From Streptosporangiaceae bacterium (lineage in GTDB: Bacteria > Actinomycetota > Actinomycetes > Streptosporangiales > Streptosporangiaceae): DNA of 32,423 nt. Location: assembly GCA_019245115.1 (NCBI GenBank), contig JAFARZ010000071.1, positions 1 to 32,423 of the forward strand, written 5' to 3'. The notes under the pieces were generated by a model. The model was not told the DNA's origin and searched no databases. It worked only from the letters and a program-made list of their open reading frames with translations. Positions within the stretch are counted from its first letter, which is position 1. The number at the start of each line of letters is the position of its first letter. Positions 6,774 to 14,220 of this stretch are shown here, piece by piece. A program made the position numbers and the translations under genes.

Positions 6774-7444
6774 TCCGCACGGTGGTCGTCGACGACGACT
6801 TCCGGGTAGCCGGCATACACGCGGCTTATGTCGGCAAGGTCGATGGCTTCGAGGTAATCGCCAAGGCGCACACCGCGGGGGAGGCGCTGGCGGTGGTGGA
6901 CCGGCTGCGCCCGGACCTGCTCCTACTGGACCTGTACCTTCCCGACATGCACGGTCTCGAACTGGTGGCGCAGCTTCGCCGGGAGGCGCACCCCCCGGTC
7001 GACGTCATCGTGATCACGGCCGCGAAGGATGCCGAGAGCGTGCGCGCCGCGATGCAAGGCGGTGCGCTGCACTACCTGCTCAAGCCGTTCGGGTTCCCGG
7101 CGCTGCGCGACAAGCTGCTGTCCTACGCGCAGATGCGCAGCCGGCTCGACAGTCTCCAGCGCGCCGACCAGCGGTCCGTGGACCGCGTATTCGGCGCGCT
7201 GCGCGCGCCGGACCAGCTTTCCGGGGCGAAGGGCCGTTCGGTGCACACACTCGACGCCGTGGAAGGGCTGCTGATGAGCACCGATCAGGACCTGTCCGCC
7301 GCCGAGGTGGCCGACCAGACCGGCATGAGCCGCGCCACCGCTCAGCGCTACCTCAGCTACCTGCACGAACTCGGCCGTGTCGACGTCCGGCTCCGATACG
7401 GCAGCGGCGGCCGCCCCGAACACGGCTACCGCTGGCTCAGATGA
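6770..7444 (+). CDS. CitB/DcuR-type response regulator
   Basis: The GTG start overlaps the kinase stop (GTGA), so translation is coupled. The 224-residue protein has a receiver domain with acidic pocket VVVDDD (residues 6-10), phosphorylated Asp54 in LLLLDLYLPDMHG, the switch Thr in VIVITAAKD and Lys105 in LLKPFG. The C-terminal third (about 150-224) carries the helix-turn-helix SAAEVADQTGMSRATAQRYL and the ending YGSGGRPEHGYRWLR, typical of CitT/DpiA/DcuR regulators. Those proteins activate transporters for di- and tricarboxylates. Here the only adjacent transporter is the NitT/TauT-type ABC operon, which is therefore the leading target. Confidence 0.92.
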   Translation: MIRTVVVDDDFRVAGIHAAYVGKVDGFEVIAKAHTAGEALAVVDRLRPDLLLLDLYLPDMHGLELVAQLRREAHPPVDVIVITAAKDAESVRAAMQGGALHYLLKPFGFPALRDKLLSYAQMRSRLDSLQRADQRSVDRVFGALRAPDQLSGAKGRSVHTLDAVEGLLMSTDQDLSAAEVADQTGMSRATAQRYLSYLHELGRVDVRLRYGSGGRPEHGYRWLR

Positions 7445-7529
7445 GCACTTGGCGGTGCCCGGGGGTGCTCCGCGCGTTGAGCGTACTCCGCGCGTGGAGG
7501 CCACCGGTATGAGCAAACCCAAGGGACGT

Positions 7530-7750
7530 TGCTCCGAGCAATCCAAGCAGTTCCGGCTTGCCGCGCCGCGAGCGCCCGCCGGTTTTGTCGGGATATAGCC
7601 CGAAATATGGACGTCGGCGGCGCTTGCGACGCGGAATAAAAGCGCCTCCCGGAAACAAAGGCGCCGCTTTCCAGCGCCCTTTCTTCCACAGGGCTCAAAT
7701 TTTCCACACAATGGTCAGCCCACTTGCTCAATATATACCGATACGCGTAG
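7530..7750 (+). repeat. Dispersed intergenic repeat, copy A
   Basis: It shares with 32205-32415 a 19-bp core GCCGGTTTTGTCsGGATAT (7578-7596 here) and then a long diverged match. The match includes the purine/pyrimidine segment whose reverse strand translates as E-P-C/F-G-R-K-G-A-G-K/N-R-R and ends near TATAyCGrTAyGCrTAG. Both copies are in the same orientation and contain internal complementary stretches (for example GGAAA with TTTCC and GCGCC with GGCGC here). The frames through it are judged spurious. Confidence 0.7.
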
Positions 7751-7775
7751 CCTGAGCCGTGTCCCTATCCCATCG

Positions 7776-7838
7776 ATGGCGCCATTGATCCCGCTGCGGC
7801 GGGAAATTTCGGACACTCACCGCAATGAATGGCGCCAT
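7776..7838. repeat. Two ATGGCGCCAT palindromes 53 bp apart
   Basis: Perfect 10-bp palindromes at 7776-7785 and 7829-7838 are flanked so that GATGGCGCCATT and AATGGCGCCATC are exact inverted copies. A 53-bp spacing is five helical turns, which would suit cooperative protein binding. No adjacent start codon is served by it, as it lies downstream of the Lsr2-like gene. Confidence 0.5.
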
Positions 7839-7893
7839 CCATCTCGCTGGGGCCTCAGCACATTTCCGCGAGCAAGATGGGGGCGGCTGTGGT

Positions 7894-8274
7894 TCAGTAT
7901 GGACGGTCGGAGTGGGTCTGGTTGTATGCGGTGATCGCCTGCTCCGGGATCCTGCCGTCGGCACCGATCTCGAAGCCGGCGCTCCGCGCCCAGTCGCGGA
8001 CCTCATTAGTACTGGCCTGCCATTGCGAGCCGGCGATCTCCGGATGCGGCTGGCGCGCGCGGGCCAGCCGGATAGCCTCGGCGACGAGTTCGGTGGCGCG
8101 CCGCGTCCGCTTCATGCCAAGCTCGGCGAAGACGGCTTGGGAAAGCTCGTCGACGGTCCGGCCGGACTGCTGGCTTTCCAGGGCGCGCACGGTTTCGGTG
8201 AGTTCCTCCAGCCGGTAGGCCCCAGCCGGGTTACCGAACAAGCCAAGCTGAGGCCGCGTGAGACGTGACGACAT
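7894..8274 (-). CDS. Lsr2-like DNA-binding protein
   Basis: From an ATG at 8274 this gives 126 residues. The C-terminal segment NEVRDWARSAGFEIGADGRI followed by PEQAITAYNQTH matches the Lsr2 DNA-binding domain, which inserts an Arg-Gly-Arg loop into the minor groove of AT-rich DNA. Here the first Arg of that loop is Asp (A-D-G-R), so affinity or specificity may differ. The N-terminal part is not the Lsr2 dimerisation domain; it is helical (LEELTETVRALESQQSGRTVDELSQAVF) and not assigned. The frame is open up to 8508 with ATGs at 8304 and 8361, but none has a good ribosome-binding site. TACAGT 6 bp before 8274 would suit a leaderless start. It is probably a local silencer or regulator. Confidence 0.75.
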   Translation of the reverse strand: MSSRLTRPQLGLFGNPAGAYRLEELTETVRALESQQSGRTVDELSQAVFAELGMKRTRRATELVAEAIRLARARQPHPEIAGSQWQASTNEVRDWARSAGFEIGADGRIPEQAITAYNQTHSDRPY

Positions 8275-8721
8275 GCGGCTACTGTAACCCGGTGACTGGC
8301 CCATTTCCGTAGTGGTCTCCACATATTCCCGATTCTCCGCAGACAGTCCGTTTTCCCCCATATGCCGCCAGGCCCGGCGTGCTCGTGCGGTTGATTCGGG
8401 CTTGGTGGTGCCTTTTGTGCGTCCTGGGACTCCGTTGGCTTTTCCGGGGCGCTGGGCGTGTTGAGAAAGCGGATCGGGGTGGATGCCGCTAGGGGATGGT
8501 TGGCGCAACGTGCCCCTGGGGTGGGGGTGGTTGGCGCAACGTACCCCTTAAATATCTCAGGTGAATGTGAGCTGTGAGGTTGCGGGCGTGCCTGGCAGGT
8601 CGGCGGTGAGCCCAAGCAGCACGAGATATGGAACATTCCGCTGTCACCGTAGTGTCGTTCGATCGGTGCGCGTCAACATGGTGTGATCGCGATCGCGCGA
8701 CGTTACCTGGAGGGCTGCACG
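8275..8721. promoter_or_regulatory. Divergent spacer between Lsr2-like and HD-domain genes
   Basis: These 447 bp contain the second tandem dyad pair (8492-8547), a leaderless-type -10 (TACAGT on the minus strand next to 8281-8286) and the HD gene's ribosome-binding site at 8709-8714. No gene is supported; the frames crossing it on the minus strand translate the repeat and lack family similarity. Confidence 0.5.
8492..8547. repeat. Tandem pair of the 25-bp dyad element (31-bp period), locus 2
   Basis: Units at 8492-8516 and 8523-8547 read GGGG-N3-GTTG-GCG-CAAC-N3-CCCC and are 31 bp apart start to start. They match the pair at 380-435 in inverted orientation and differ from it at only a few positions. 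The arms and the period are kept while the N3 bases vary, which suggests selection on the dyad or recent copying. Confidence 0.85.
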
Positions 8722-9294
8722 GTGAAGGGTGAATCATCGGACATCGCCGGGTTCTTGTATGAGCTTGGGGTGCTGAAACGCTATCCGCGGACCGGCTGGC
8801 TGATCGCCGGGGTGCCCGCGCCCGAGTCCATCGCCGACCATGCGTTCCGCGCCAGCGTCATCGCCTCGATCATCGCGGTCATGGAGGGCGCCGATCCAGA
8901 GCGTGCCGCGTTCCTGGCACTGTGGCACGATTCCCAGGAGACACGGACGACCGACCTGCCCCACTTGACCAGGCGCTATGTTAAGAAGATTACAAACGAA
9001 GAGGTGACACGCCACCAGATCAGCCAGCTCCCGTCGGAGGTCGCCGATATGATCGGCGGCGCCGTCACGGAGTACGAGGCTATTGAGACCCTCGAGGCAC
9101 GCTGCGCCCGCGATGCCGACAAGCTGGAGTGCCTGCTGCAGGCCCGCGAGTATGAAGATCAGGGCCACCGTAACCTGCGGACCTGGATCGACACCTCGCT
9201 CGCCAGCCTGCAGACGCCGACCGCCAAGCAACTCGCCACCGACGCGCTGGCCCAACGCTCCCTCGACTGGCTGCCACGCGCCCAGGAGGGGTAG
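8722..9294 (+). CDS. HD-domain hydrolase (YfbR/HD_3-like nucleotidase family)
   Basis: I chose the GTG at 8722 because GGAGGG lies 7 bp upstream; the frame is open from 8683. The 190-residue protein has the metal-binding His40 in ESIADHAFRA, the His69-Asp70 pair in LWHDSQETRTTD and a further Asp near 131 in ARDADKLECL, the HD-superfamily pattern of YfbR-like 5'-deoxynucleotidases. Those enzymes dephosphorylate deoxynucleoside monophosphates, but many uncharacterised relatives exist, so the substrate is not proved. It is convergent with the nSTAND-WD40 gene (5-bp gap) and divergent from the Lsr2-like gene. No membrane segment or signal is seen, so it is cytoplasmic. Confidence 0.85.
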   Translation: MKGESSDIAGFLYELGVLKRYPRTGWLIAGVPAPESIADHAFRASVIASIIAVMEGADPERAAFLALWHDSQETRTTDLPHLTRRYVKKITNEEVTRHQISQLPSEVADMIGGAVTEYEAIETLEARCARDADKLECLLQAREYEDQGHRNLRTWIDTSLASLQTPTAKQLATDALAQRSLDWLPRAQEG

Positions 9295-9299
9295 TGCGC

Positions 9300-12200
9300 T
9301 CAGGGGCAGAGGCGGGGGTAGGAGGCATTCCGGACTAGGGTTTCCGCTTGGGGGAGGCCGGGGTCGCCGGCCAGTGTCCGGCACGCCTGCTTCGCCACGT
9401 CGCCGGGGTTGAGGTCCCAGGCGATGATGCCGGAGTCACCGTCAGAGAGCAGTGTCCTGGCACCCGGCGCGAAGGCCAGGGTGTGCACCGCGCCCTGGGT
9501 GCTCAGCGTGGCGGTCAGGGTCCGATCCGGCATGTTCCAGACCATGATCGTGCCGTTGTTCGTGCCGGAGGCGAGGGTACGGCCATCGGCGGAGAAGGCA
9601 AGCGCCCAGACCGACGCGGCGTCGCTGGGCAGTGCGCTCAGGCGACGCAGTCGCACGGGATCCCAGAGCGTCGTGGCACCCTCGTCGCCGGCGGTAGCCA
9701 GCAGCCGGCCATCGGGACTGAACGCGACGGCGTTGACCGGTCCCGGCCCCTGGTAGCCGTCGCCGGTTTGCCGGCCGGTCCGGGTGTTCCACACGAGGAT
9801 GGTTCCCTTGGTGGTGCCGGCCGCGAGGATGCCGGCGCCGAACCCGATCGAGTTGACGGTACCGCTATGGGAGCGGAGATCGAGGCTCAGTTTCGCGGTG
9901 GCGGTCTCCCACACCATCATGGTCTTGCCGCCCGAGGCGGCCAGCAGGTGACCGTCACGGGAAAAGCTGACCGCTGTGGCGGGGATGCCGGGGACGTGCA
10001 GTCGCCGCACCACGTTGAGAGCGGGCAGGCTGAAAACGGTGACGCTGCCGTCGGACCCCGCCGTGGCGAGCAGCTTCCCGTCCGGGCTGACCGCGAGCGC
10101 GGTCGGTGCGGCCCGGAGAATGGTGCGGGCGGTTAGGTTTCCGTCGTCGTTCCACAGGCGCAGCGTGCCGTCCTTGCCGGCCGACGCGACCAATGACGTG
10201 CCGGGGATGGCGGCCAGCCGGGGACCCGAGGTCGTGCTGCCGGTGAACGGAGGAATGGGCTGTCGCCAGAACTGCACGGCGCCGGCCGGGCCGCCCAGGG
10301 CCAGTGACCCGGCGCCGGGATCGTAGGCGAGCGCCGTGACCATACCGGGCGTTCGGTAGAGCTCGTCCGTGATCTTCCGCCCTGTTCCTGTGTCCCATAC
10401 ATGCAGCCTGTCGTAGCCACCGGCGACGAGCAGGAAGGTTCCGCCACCGCTGAACGCCAGCCCCCGGGCGCTGCCTGGGGCACGTGACAACACCATCGGG
10501 CTGCGCTGGTTCAGGTGCCACAGCAGGACGTCGCCGCCGGAGTCCTCGGCCGCGATCATGGTGCCGGTGGGACTGTAGACCAGGTTCGTGATGGGGGTGG
10601 TGGCGCCGGAGAGCGTGGCCACGATCGATGGATGCCCAGTGATGCTCCACAGGGTCACGGTGCCGTCGTCCCCGGCAGCGGCCAGCAGAGCGCCGTTCGG
10701 ACTGAACGCGACGGCCCGCATCCGCGCAGGAGTGCGGGCGGTCGAGAGCACTTCTGGATGCGTCACCGACGGGCTGTCCAGGTCCCACAGCAGGATCTGC
10801 CCGTCGTCCGAGGCGGACGCGAGCAGGCGGCCGTCCGGGCTGAACGCCAGGCTCTCGATGGCACCGGTGTCGTCGGCGAGCACATGCACAACGGAGCCCC
10901 TGACCGGGTTCCACAGCCAGATGCTGTGGTCAGCCGATCCGGCGGCCAGGACGTCCCCCCGGGGACTGAACGCGAGGGCGTCGATGGCACCGGCCGGGCC
11001 GCTCAGCGGGGCCAGCTGGCGGCCGTCAGCGGTTTCCCACACGTGCACCTTGCCGCCCGGGCCGCCCGCGGCCAGCAGCTTTCCGCCAGCGCCGAGCGCG
11101 ACCGCGCGGACGTCGGCCTGGTCGCCCCGCAGGGTCGCCTGCGTTGACGTGCAGCAGGCTACGGTATTCAGCAGTGCTGAGCGAGCCGCGACGCTGGGCT
11201 GGGCCTGCCACGCGGCGAGCGCCGCCAGCGTGGCCGCGTCCGGATTGACGGGCGCCAGCGCGGCCGACTCCGCCACGAGTTGCCCGGATAGTGCCGCACC
11301 CTCGGCCGAGACCGCGGTCTCACGCTGCCAGCCCGCTACCGCGCCAGCCGCGGTTACCGCTACGAGCAGGATGACCAGGGCGGTTACGAGCCTGCGCATG
11401 CGGCGAGCGGTGCGGGCCGCCGCCGTCCGGCCAGATTCCTCGGCGGTGGTGCTGGCGTTGAGGAACTCTAGCTCTACGGGGGTGAGTCCGGTCAGGCCGG
11501 CGTCCCGCTCGGCCCAGGTGCGGGCCACGGCCAGCGGCGTGCCCCGGTACAGCGCGGCTGGATCTCGGCCGAGCCTGGCCCATTCCGACGCCGCGTCGGA
11601 AAGCCTGCGCTGCGTTCGCAGGCCGTCCCGGCCCTCGGCCAGCCAGTCGGCCAGCCGCGGCCAGAACCTGATCAGCGCCTCATGCGCGAGCTGAACAGAG
11701 CCTTCGTCGATGGTGACCAGACGGGCCTGGACCAGCGTCTCGATCAGGGTCGCCGTCGTGGCCGGGTCGTCGCCTGCGGCGAGTTCGGCTGGCGGGACCC
11801 GGCGTCGCGTGTCGGGGGCGTCGTCACCGACGGCGACCAGACGCAGGAAGATCCGGCGCAGCGTGGCGCGCCGGCTTTCCGTGCACCCGGTGTAAACGCG
11901 TTCCGCGGTGGCGGCGATGGCATGCCGCACTCCGCCCGCATCGGTGTACGCGCTGAGCGTCAGCCGGCCGGGCGGGCTGTGCCGCCAGGTCTCCAGCAGG
12001 GCGTGCGACACCAGCGCCAGCGCGCCTGGCTCATTTCCGGGCTCGGTGCCGGATTCGGCGAGAGCGGTAGCCACCAGGGCACCTTCCACCGTCATTCCCG
12101 CTTGCTCGGCTGGCTTGACGATGATGTCCCGCATCTGGTCCTGGTCCACCGGGCCGACCAGCACCTGGGCATCGCGCAGCGCCACCACCAGTTCGGGCCA

Positions 12201-13031
12201 GCTCGCGCAGTGAGCATAGAAGTCGGCGCGGACACCCAGCACCACCCGGGTGCGCGCGCCGTCCGCGGTGACCGCGGCGAGCAGGGCCCGCACGAAGCAG
12301 TCCCGCTGCCGCGGGTCGCGGCAGACGCTGAACAGCTCCTCGAACTGGTCCACCACCAGCAGCAGCTCGGTGCCGGCAGGCAGAGCCGCTACCAGCGAAG
12401 TGTGCAGGATCGCGGGCTCGGTGAGGAGGTGCTCGCGCAAGGCTTCCGCGGCGATCCCGGCCAGCGCGGCGATCCGGTCGGCCAGCGCCGTGACCGGCTG
12501 CTCTCCGGGGGTGAGCAGGATGGTTGTCCAGTCCCTGGTGGCTTCCAGGTCGCCGCGGCTGACCGCGGCCAGCACGCCCGCGCGGAGCAGCGACGACTTC
12601 CCGCTGCCCGATGCCCCGAACACCGCCAGGAACCGCCGTTCCGCCAGCCTCTCGAGCACGTCTCGGGTCAGCGTCTCCCTACCGAAGAACAGCCTGGCGT
12701 GCTCCGGTCCGTAACTGGCCAGTCCCAGATAGGGAGCGGGCCGGTCCCCGCCGGGAGGCTCCCCGCGCTGCCAGTCCGCGGCGCTCCGCCAGCGTTCCTC
12801 CCATCCCGCGACGTCGCCACCGCAGGCGCGCACATAGCCCATGACCACCGCGAGCGTGGGGAGACTGCGACCGCCGGCTGCTTCGGAGAGCACCGTCGCG
12901 GAGAAACTGACCCGCCGGGCCAGCTCCCGGTAACTTGGCCGCCCCGCGCGGTCACGGAGTCTGCGCAGCTCAGCCGCGAGCTCCGCGACCGGCCCGGCAT
13001 CAGGATCAATCGGGCGCTCCGGACGTCCCAT
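9300..13031 (-). CDS. HTH-nSTAND-TM-WD40 signalling NTPase
   Basis: The 1243-residue protein starts at an ATG after GGGAG. Residues about 15-75 form an XRE-like helix-turn-helix (SYRELARRVSFSATVLSEAAGG). A STAND-type NTPase follows (about 100-520), opening with YLGLASYGPEHARLFFGRE, with Walker A GASGSGKSS (139-147) and Walker B LLLVVDQFEELF (223-234); this is the novel-STAND-1 class. A single transmembrane helix lies at about 548-567. From about 634 to the end I count 14 WD40-type repeats (patterns like AFSPDGRLLASASDDG then W-D), enough for two seven-bladed propellers outside the membrane if the N-terminus is cytoplasmic. STAND proteins are ligand-gated switches, some of them immune sensors. 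The ligand here is unknown. Confidence 0.9.
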   Translation of the reverse strand: MGRPERPIDPDAGPVAELAAELRRLRDRAGRPSYRELARRVSFSATVLSEAAGGRSLPTLAVVMGYVRACGGDVAGWEERWRSAADWQRGEPPGGDRPAPYLGLASYGPEHARLFFGRETLTRDVLERLAERRFLAVFGASGSGKSSLLRAGVLAAVSRGDLEATRDWTTILLTPGEQPVTALADRIAALAGIAAEALREHLLTEPAILHTSLVAALPAGTELLLVVDQFEELFSVCRDPRQRDCFVRALLAAVTADGARTRVVLGVRADFYAHCASWPELVVALRDAQVLVGPVDQDQMRDIIVKPAEQAGMTVEGALVATALAESGTEPGNEPGALALVSHALLETWRHSPPGRLTLSAYTDAGGVRHAIAATAERVYTGCTESRRATLRRIFLRLVAVGDDAPDTRRRVPPAELAAGDDPATTATLIETLVQARLVTIDEGSVQLAHEALIRFWPRLADWLAEGRDGLRTQRRLSDAASEWARLGRDPAALYRGTPLAVARTWAERDAGLTGLTPVELEFLNASTTAEESGRTAAARTARRMRRLVTALVILLVAVTAAGAVAGWQRETAVSAEGAALSGQLVAESAALAPVNPDAATLAALAAWQAQPSVAARSALLNTVACCTSTQATLRGDQADVRAVALGAGGKLLAAGGPGGKVHVWETADGRQLAPLSGPAGAIDALAFSPRGDVLAAGSADHSIWLWNPVRGSVVHVLADDTGAIESLAFSPDGRLLASASDDGQILLWDLDSPSVTHPEVLSTARTPARMRAVAFSPNGALLAAAGDDGTVTLWSITGHPSIVATLSGATTPITNLVYSPTGTMIAAEDSGGDVLLWHLNQRSPMVLSRAPGSARGLAFSGGGTFLLVAGGYDRLHVWDTGTGRKITDELYRTPGMVTALAYDPGAGSLALGGPAGAVQFWRQPIPPFTGSTTSGPRLAAIPGTSLVASAGKDGTLRLWNDDGNLTARTILRAAPTALAVSPDGKLLATAGSDGSVTVFSLPALNVVRRLHVPGIPATAVSFSRDGHLLAASGGKTMMVWETATAKLSLDLRSHSGTVNSIGFGAGILAAGTTKGTILVWNTRTGRQTGDGYQGPGPVNAVAFSPDGRLLATAGDEGATTLWDPVRLRRLSALPSDAASVWALAFSADGRTLASGTNNGTIMVWNMPDRTLTATLSTQGAVHTLAFAPGARTLLSDGDSGIIAWDLNPGDVAKQACRTLAGDPGLPQAETLVRNASYPRLCP

Positions 13032-13221
13032 GCTGCGCTCCCACCGTTTCGCCAGCTAGGCCGTTGACCGGGAATTGATTGTCCAGCCTATTCGGGCATA
13101 TCGGGCCAACTAGGCGCGGGCCTATAACGAAACCGGCACGATGCCTGACCCGGGGGTCGCAGATGCTGGGCCACCGATGACAGGTGCAGAACGAAGCAGG
13201 CACGGCTAGAGGGAGGCAGTA

Positions 13222-14220
13222 GTGATGGACGACAAGCATGACGACGAGGGCATATCCCGGCGCGCCTTCGCGCTGGGCGGCGTCGCGATCGGATTGGCCG
13301 GCGCCGTGGGCGCCCGCCAGACCGCACGACTGACGGTGCGGGAGCCCCGGAGCGGGGCCGCTGCCGCGGCCGCCGCGGCCACACAGGCTGGGACCAAGGC
13401 CGCGGTCGGCGCGACGGTTTCGGCCGGGAACCCCGGCGGTACGACCCGGATTCAGGCGGCCGAGATCTTCGACCAGAACATGGGCGGACGCAAGACGGCG
13501 ATGGCCGTGGAACGCGCGTACTGGCCCGCAAATACATGGGACCTCACCCCCGCGCAGGCGCTGATCGACAATAACGTCGCGATAGTGGCCAGCTATACTC
13601 CGAGCCAGCAGCTAACCCAGGCAGAACTGGATAATCTCAACGGCGCGCTCGACCTTCTCAAGGGCGCCACGCCCACGGCGATCGTCGACTCGATAACCCT
13701 CACCCACGAGCCCAACGACGGGAAGTTCCCGAGCGCGGAAGCGTATCAGGAATACATCGACTTCTACGGTCCGGCCGTCCTCCAGCACGGATATGAGCTG
13801 TCTTACATCCCGATGGTGCTCTCCACGGCAGCTAACGACATCGCGGCGTACTACCCGACGGGCACCTACAACGGCCAGCCGATGGTTACCCGCATGTACG
13901 GCGACTACTACTGCTACCAGGCGTACCTCACCAACAACGTCCGGCTCGACGGGTTCTTCAACGTGGCCGGCATGCATAACACGCCACGGGTCGGCATCGG
14001 TGAATTCGGGAGGACAACAAACGTAAACGAGATTCCGACCCCCGAAGAGTTCGACGACTTCACGACATACCTGACCAAGCAATGGACGGCGTGGAACGCG
14101 GCGGGTCACGACAGCGCAGTGATCATGTACTGGACGAACGGTCCGGGCAACAATCCGGACCCGCCCAACTACACGTCGCTCATAAACCTCTGGAACGCAC
14201 TGTCCATCGACAACACGTAA
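13222..14220 (+). CDS. Tat-exported glycoside-hydrolase-like protein
   Basis: The 332-residue protein starts at GTG 13222 or ATG 13225 after GAGGGAGG. Its N-terminus has a twin-arginine signal (SRRAFALGGVAIGLAGAVGA, residues 12-31) and an Ala/Thr-rich linker to about residue 78. The mature part resembles clan-A (TIM-barrel) glycoside hydrolases such as GH26-like enzymes. It has Glu163 in THEPNDGKF at a position fit for the acid/base and Glu261 in VGIGEFGRTTN fit for the nucleophile, with aromatic-rich loops (MYGDYYCYQAY). Glycosidase activity is inferred, not certain, and a catalytically inactive relative is possible. It is divergent from the nSTAND gene and its stop abuts the end of the DUF885 domain, which reads on antisense through it. 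Confidence 0.65.
   Translation: MMDDKHDDEGISRRAFALGGVAIGLAGAVGARQTARLTVREPRSGAAAAAAAATQAGTKAAVGATVSAGNPGGTTRIQAAEIFDQNMGGRKTAMAVERAYWPANTWDLTPAQALIDNNVAIVASYTPSQQLTQAELDNLNGALDLLKGATPTAIVDSITLTHEPNDGKFPSAEAYQEYIDFYGPAVLQHGYELSYIPMVLSTAANDIAAYYPTGTYNGQPMVTRMYGDYYCYQAYLTNNVRLDGFFNVAGMHNTPRVGIGEFGRTTNVNEIPTPEEFDDFTTYLTKQWTAWNAAGHDSAVIMYWTNGPGNNPDPPNYTSLINLWNALSIDNT

Larger units (their letters stand above)
7445..7893. other. Gene-free region with a dispersed repeat and a palindrome pair
   Basis: No convincing gene lies in these 449 bp; small frames here lack family similarity or ribosome-binding sites. The stretch holds copy A of the dispersed repeat (about 7530-7750) and then two copies of the 10-bp palindrome ATGGCGCCAT (7776-7785 and 7829-7838). 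Confidence 0.6.

Noticed and set aside
8112..8636. 174-codon minus-strand frame near the Lsr2-like gene
   Set aside because: It reads through the dyad repeat and out of frame through the Lsr2-like coding sequence.
11682..13067. 461-codon plus-strand frame opposite the nSTAND gene
   Set aside because: It is antisense to the Walker A and B coding regions of a well-supported gene and has shadow-like composition.
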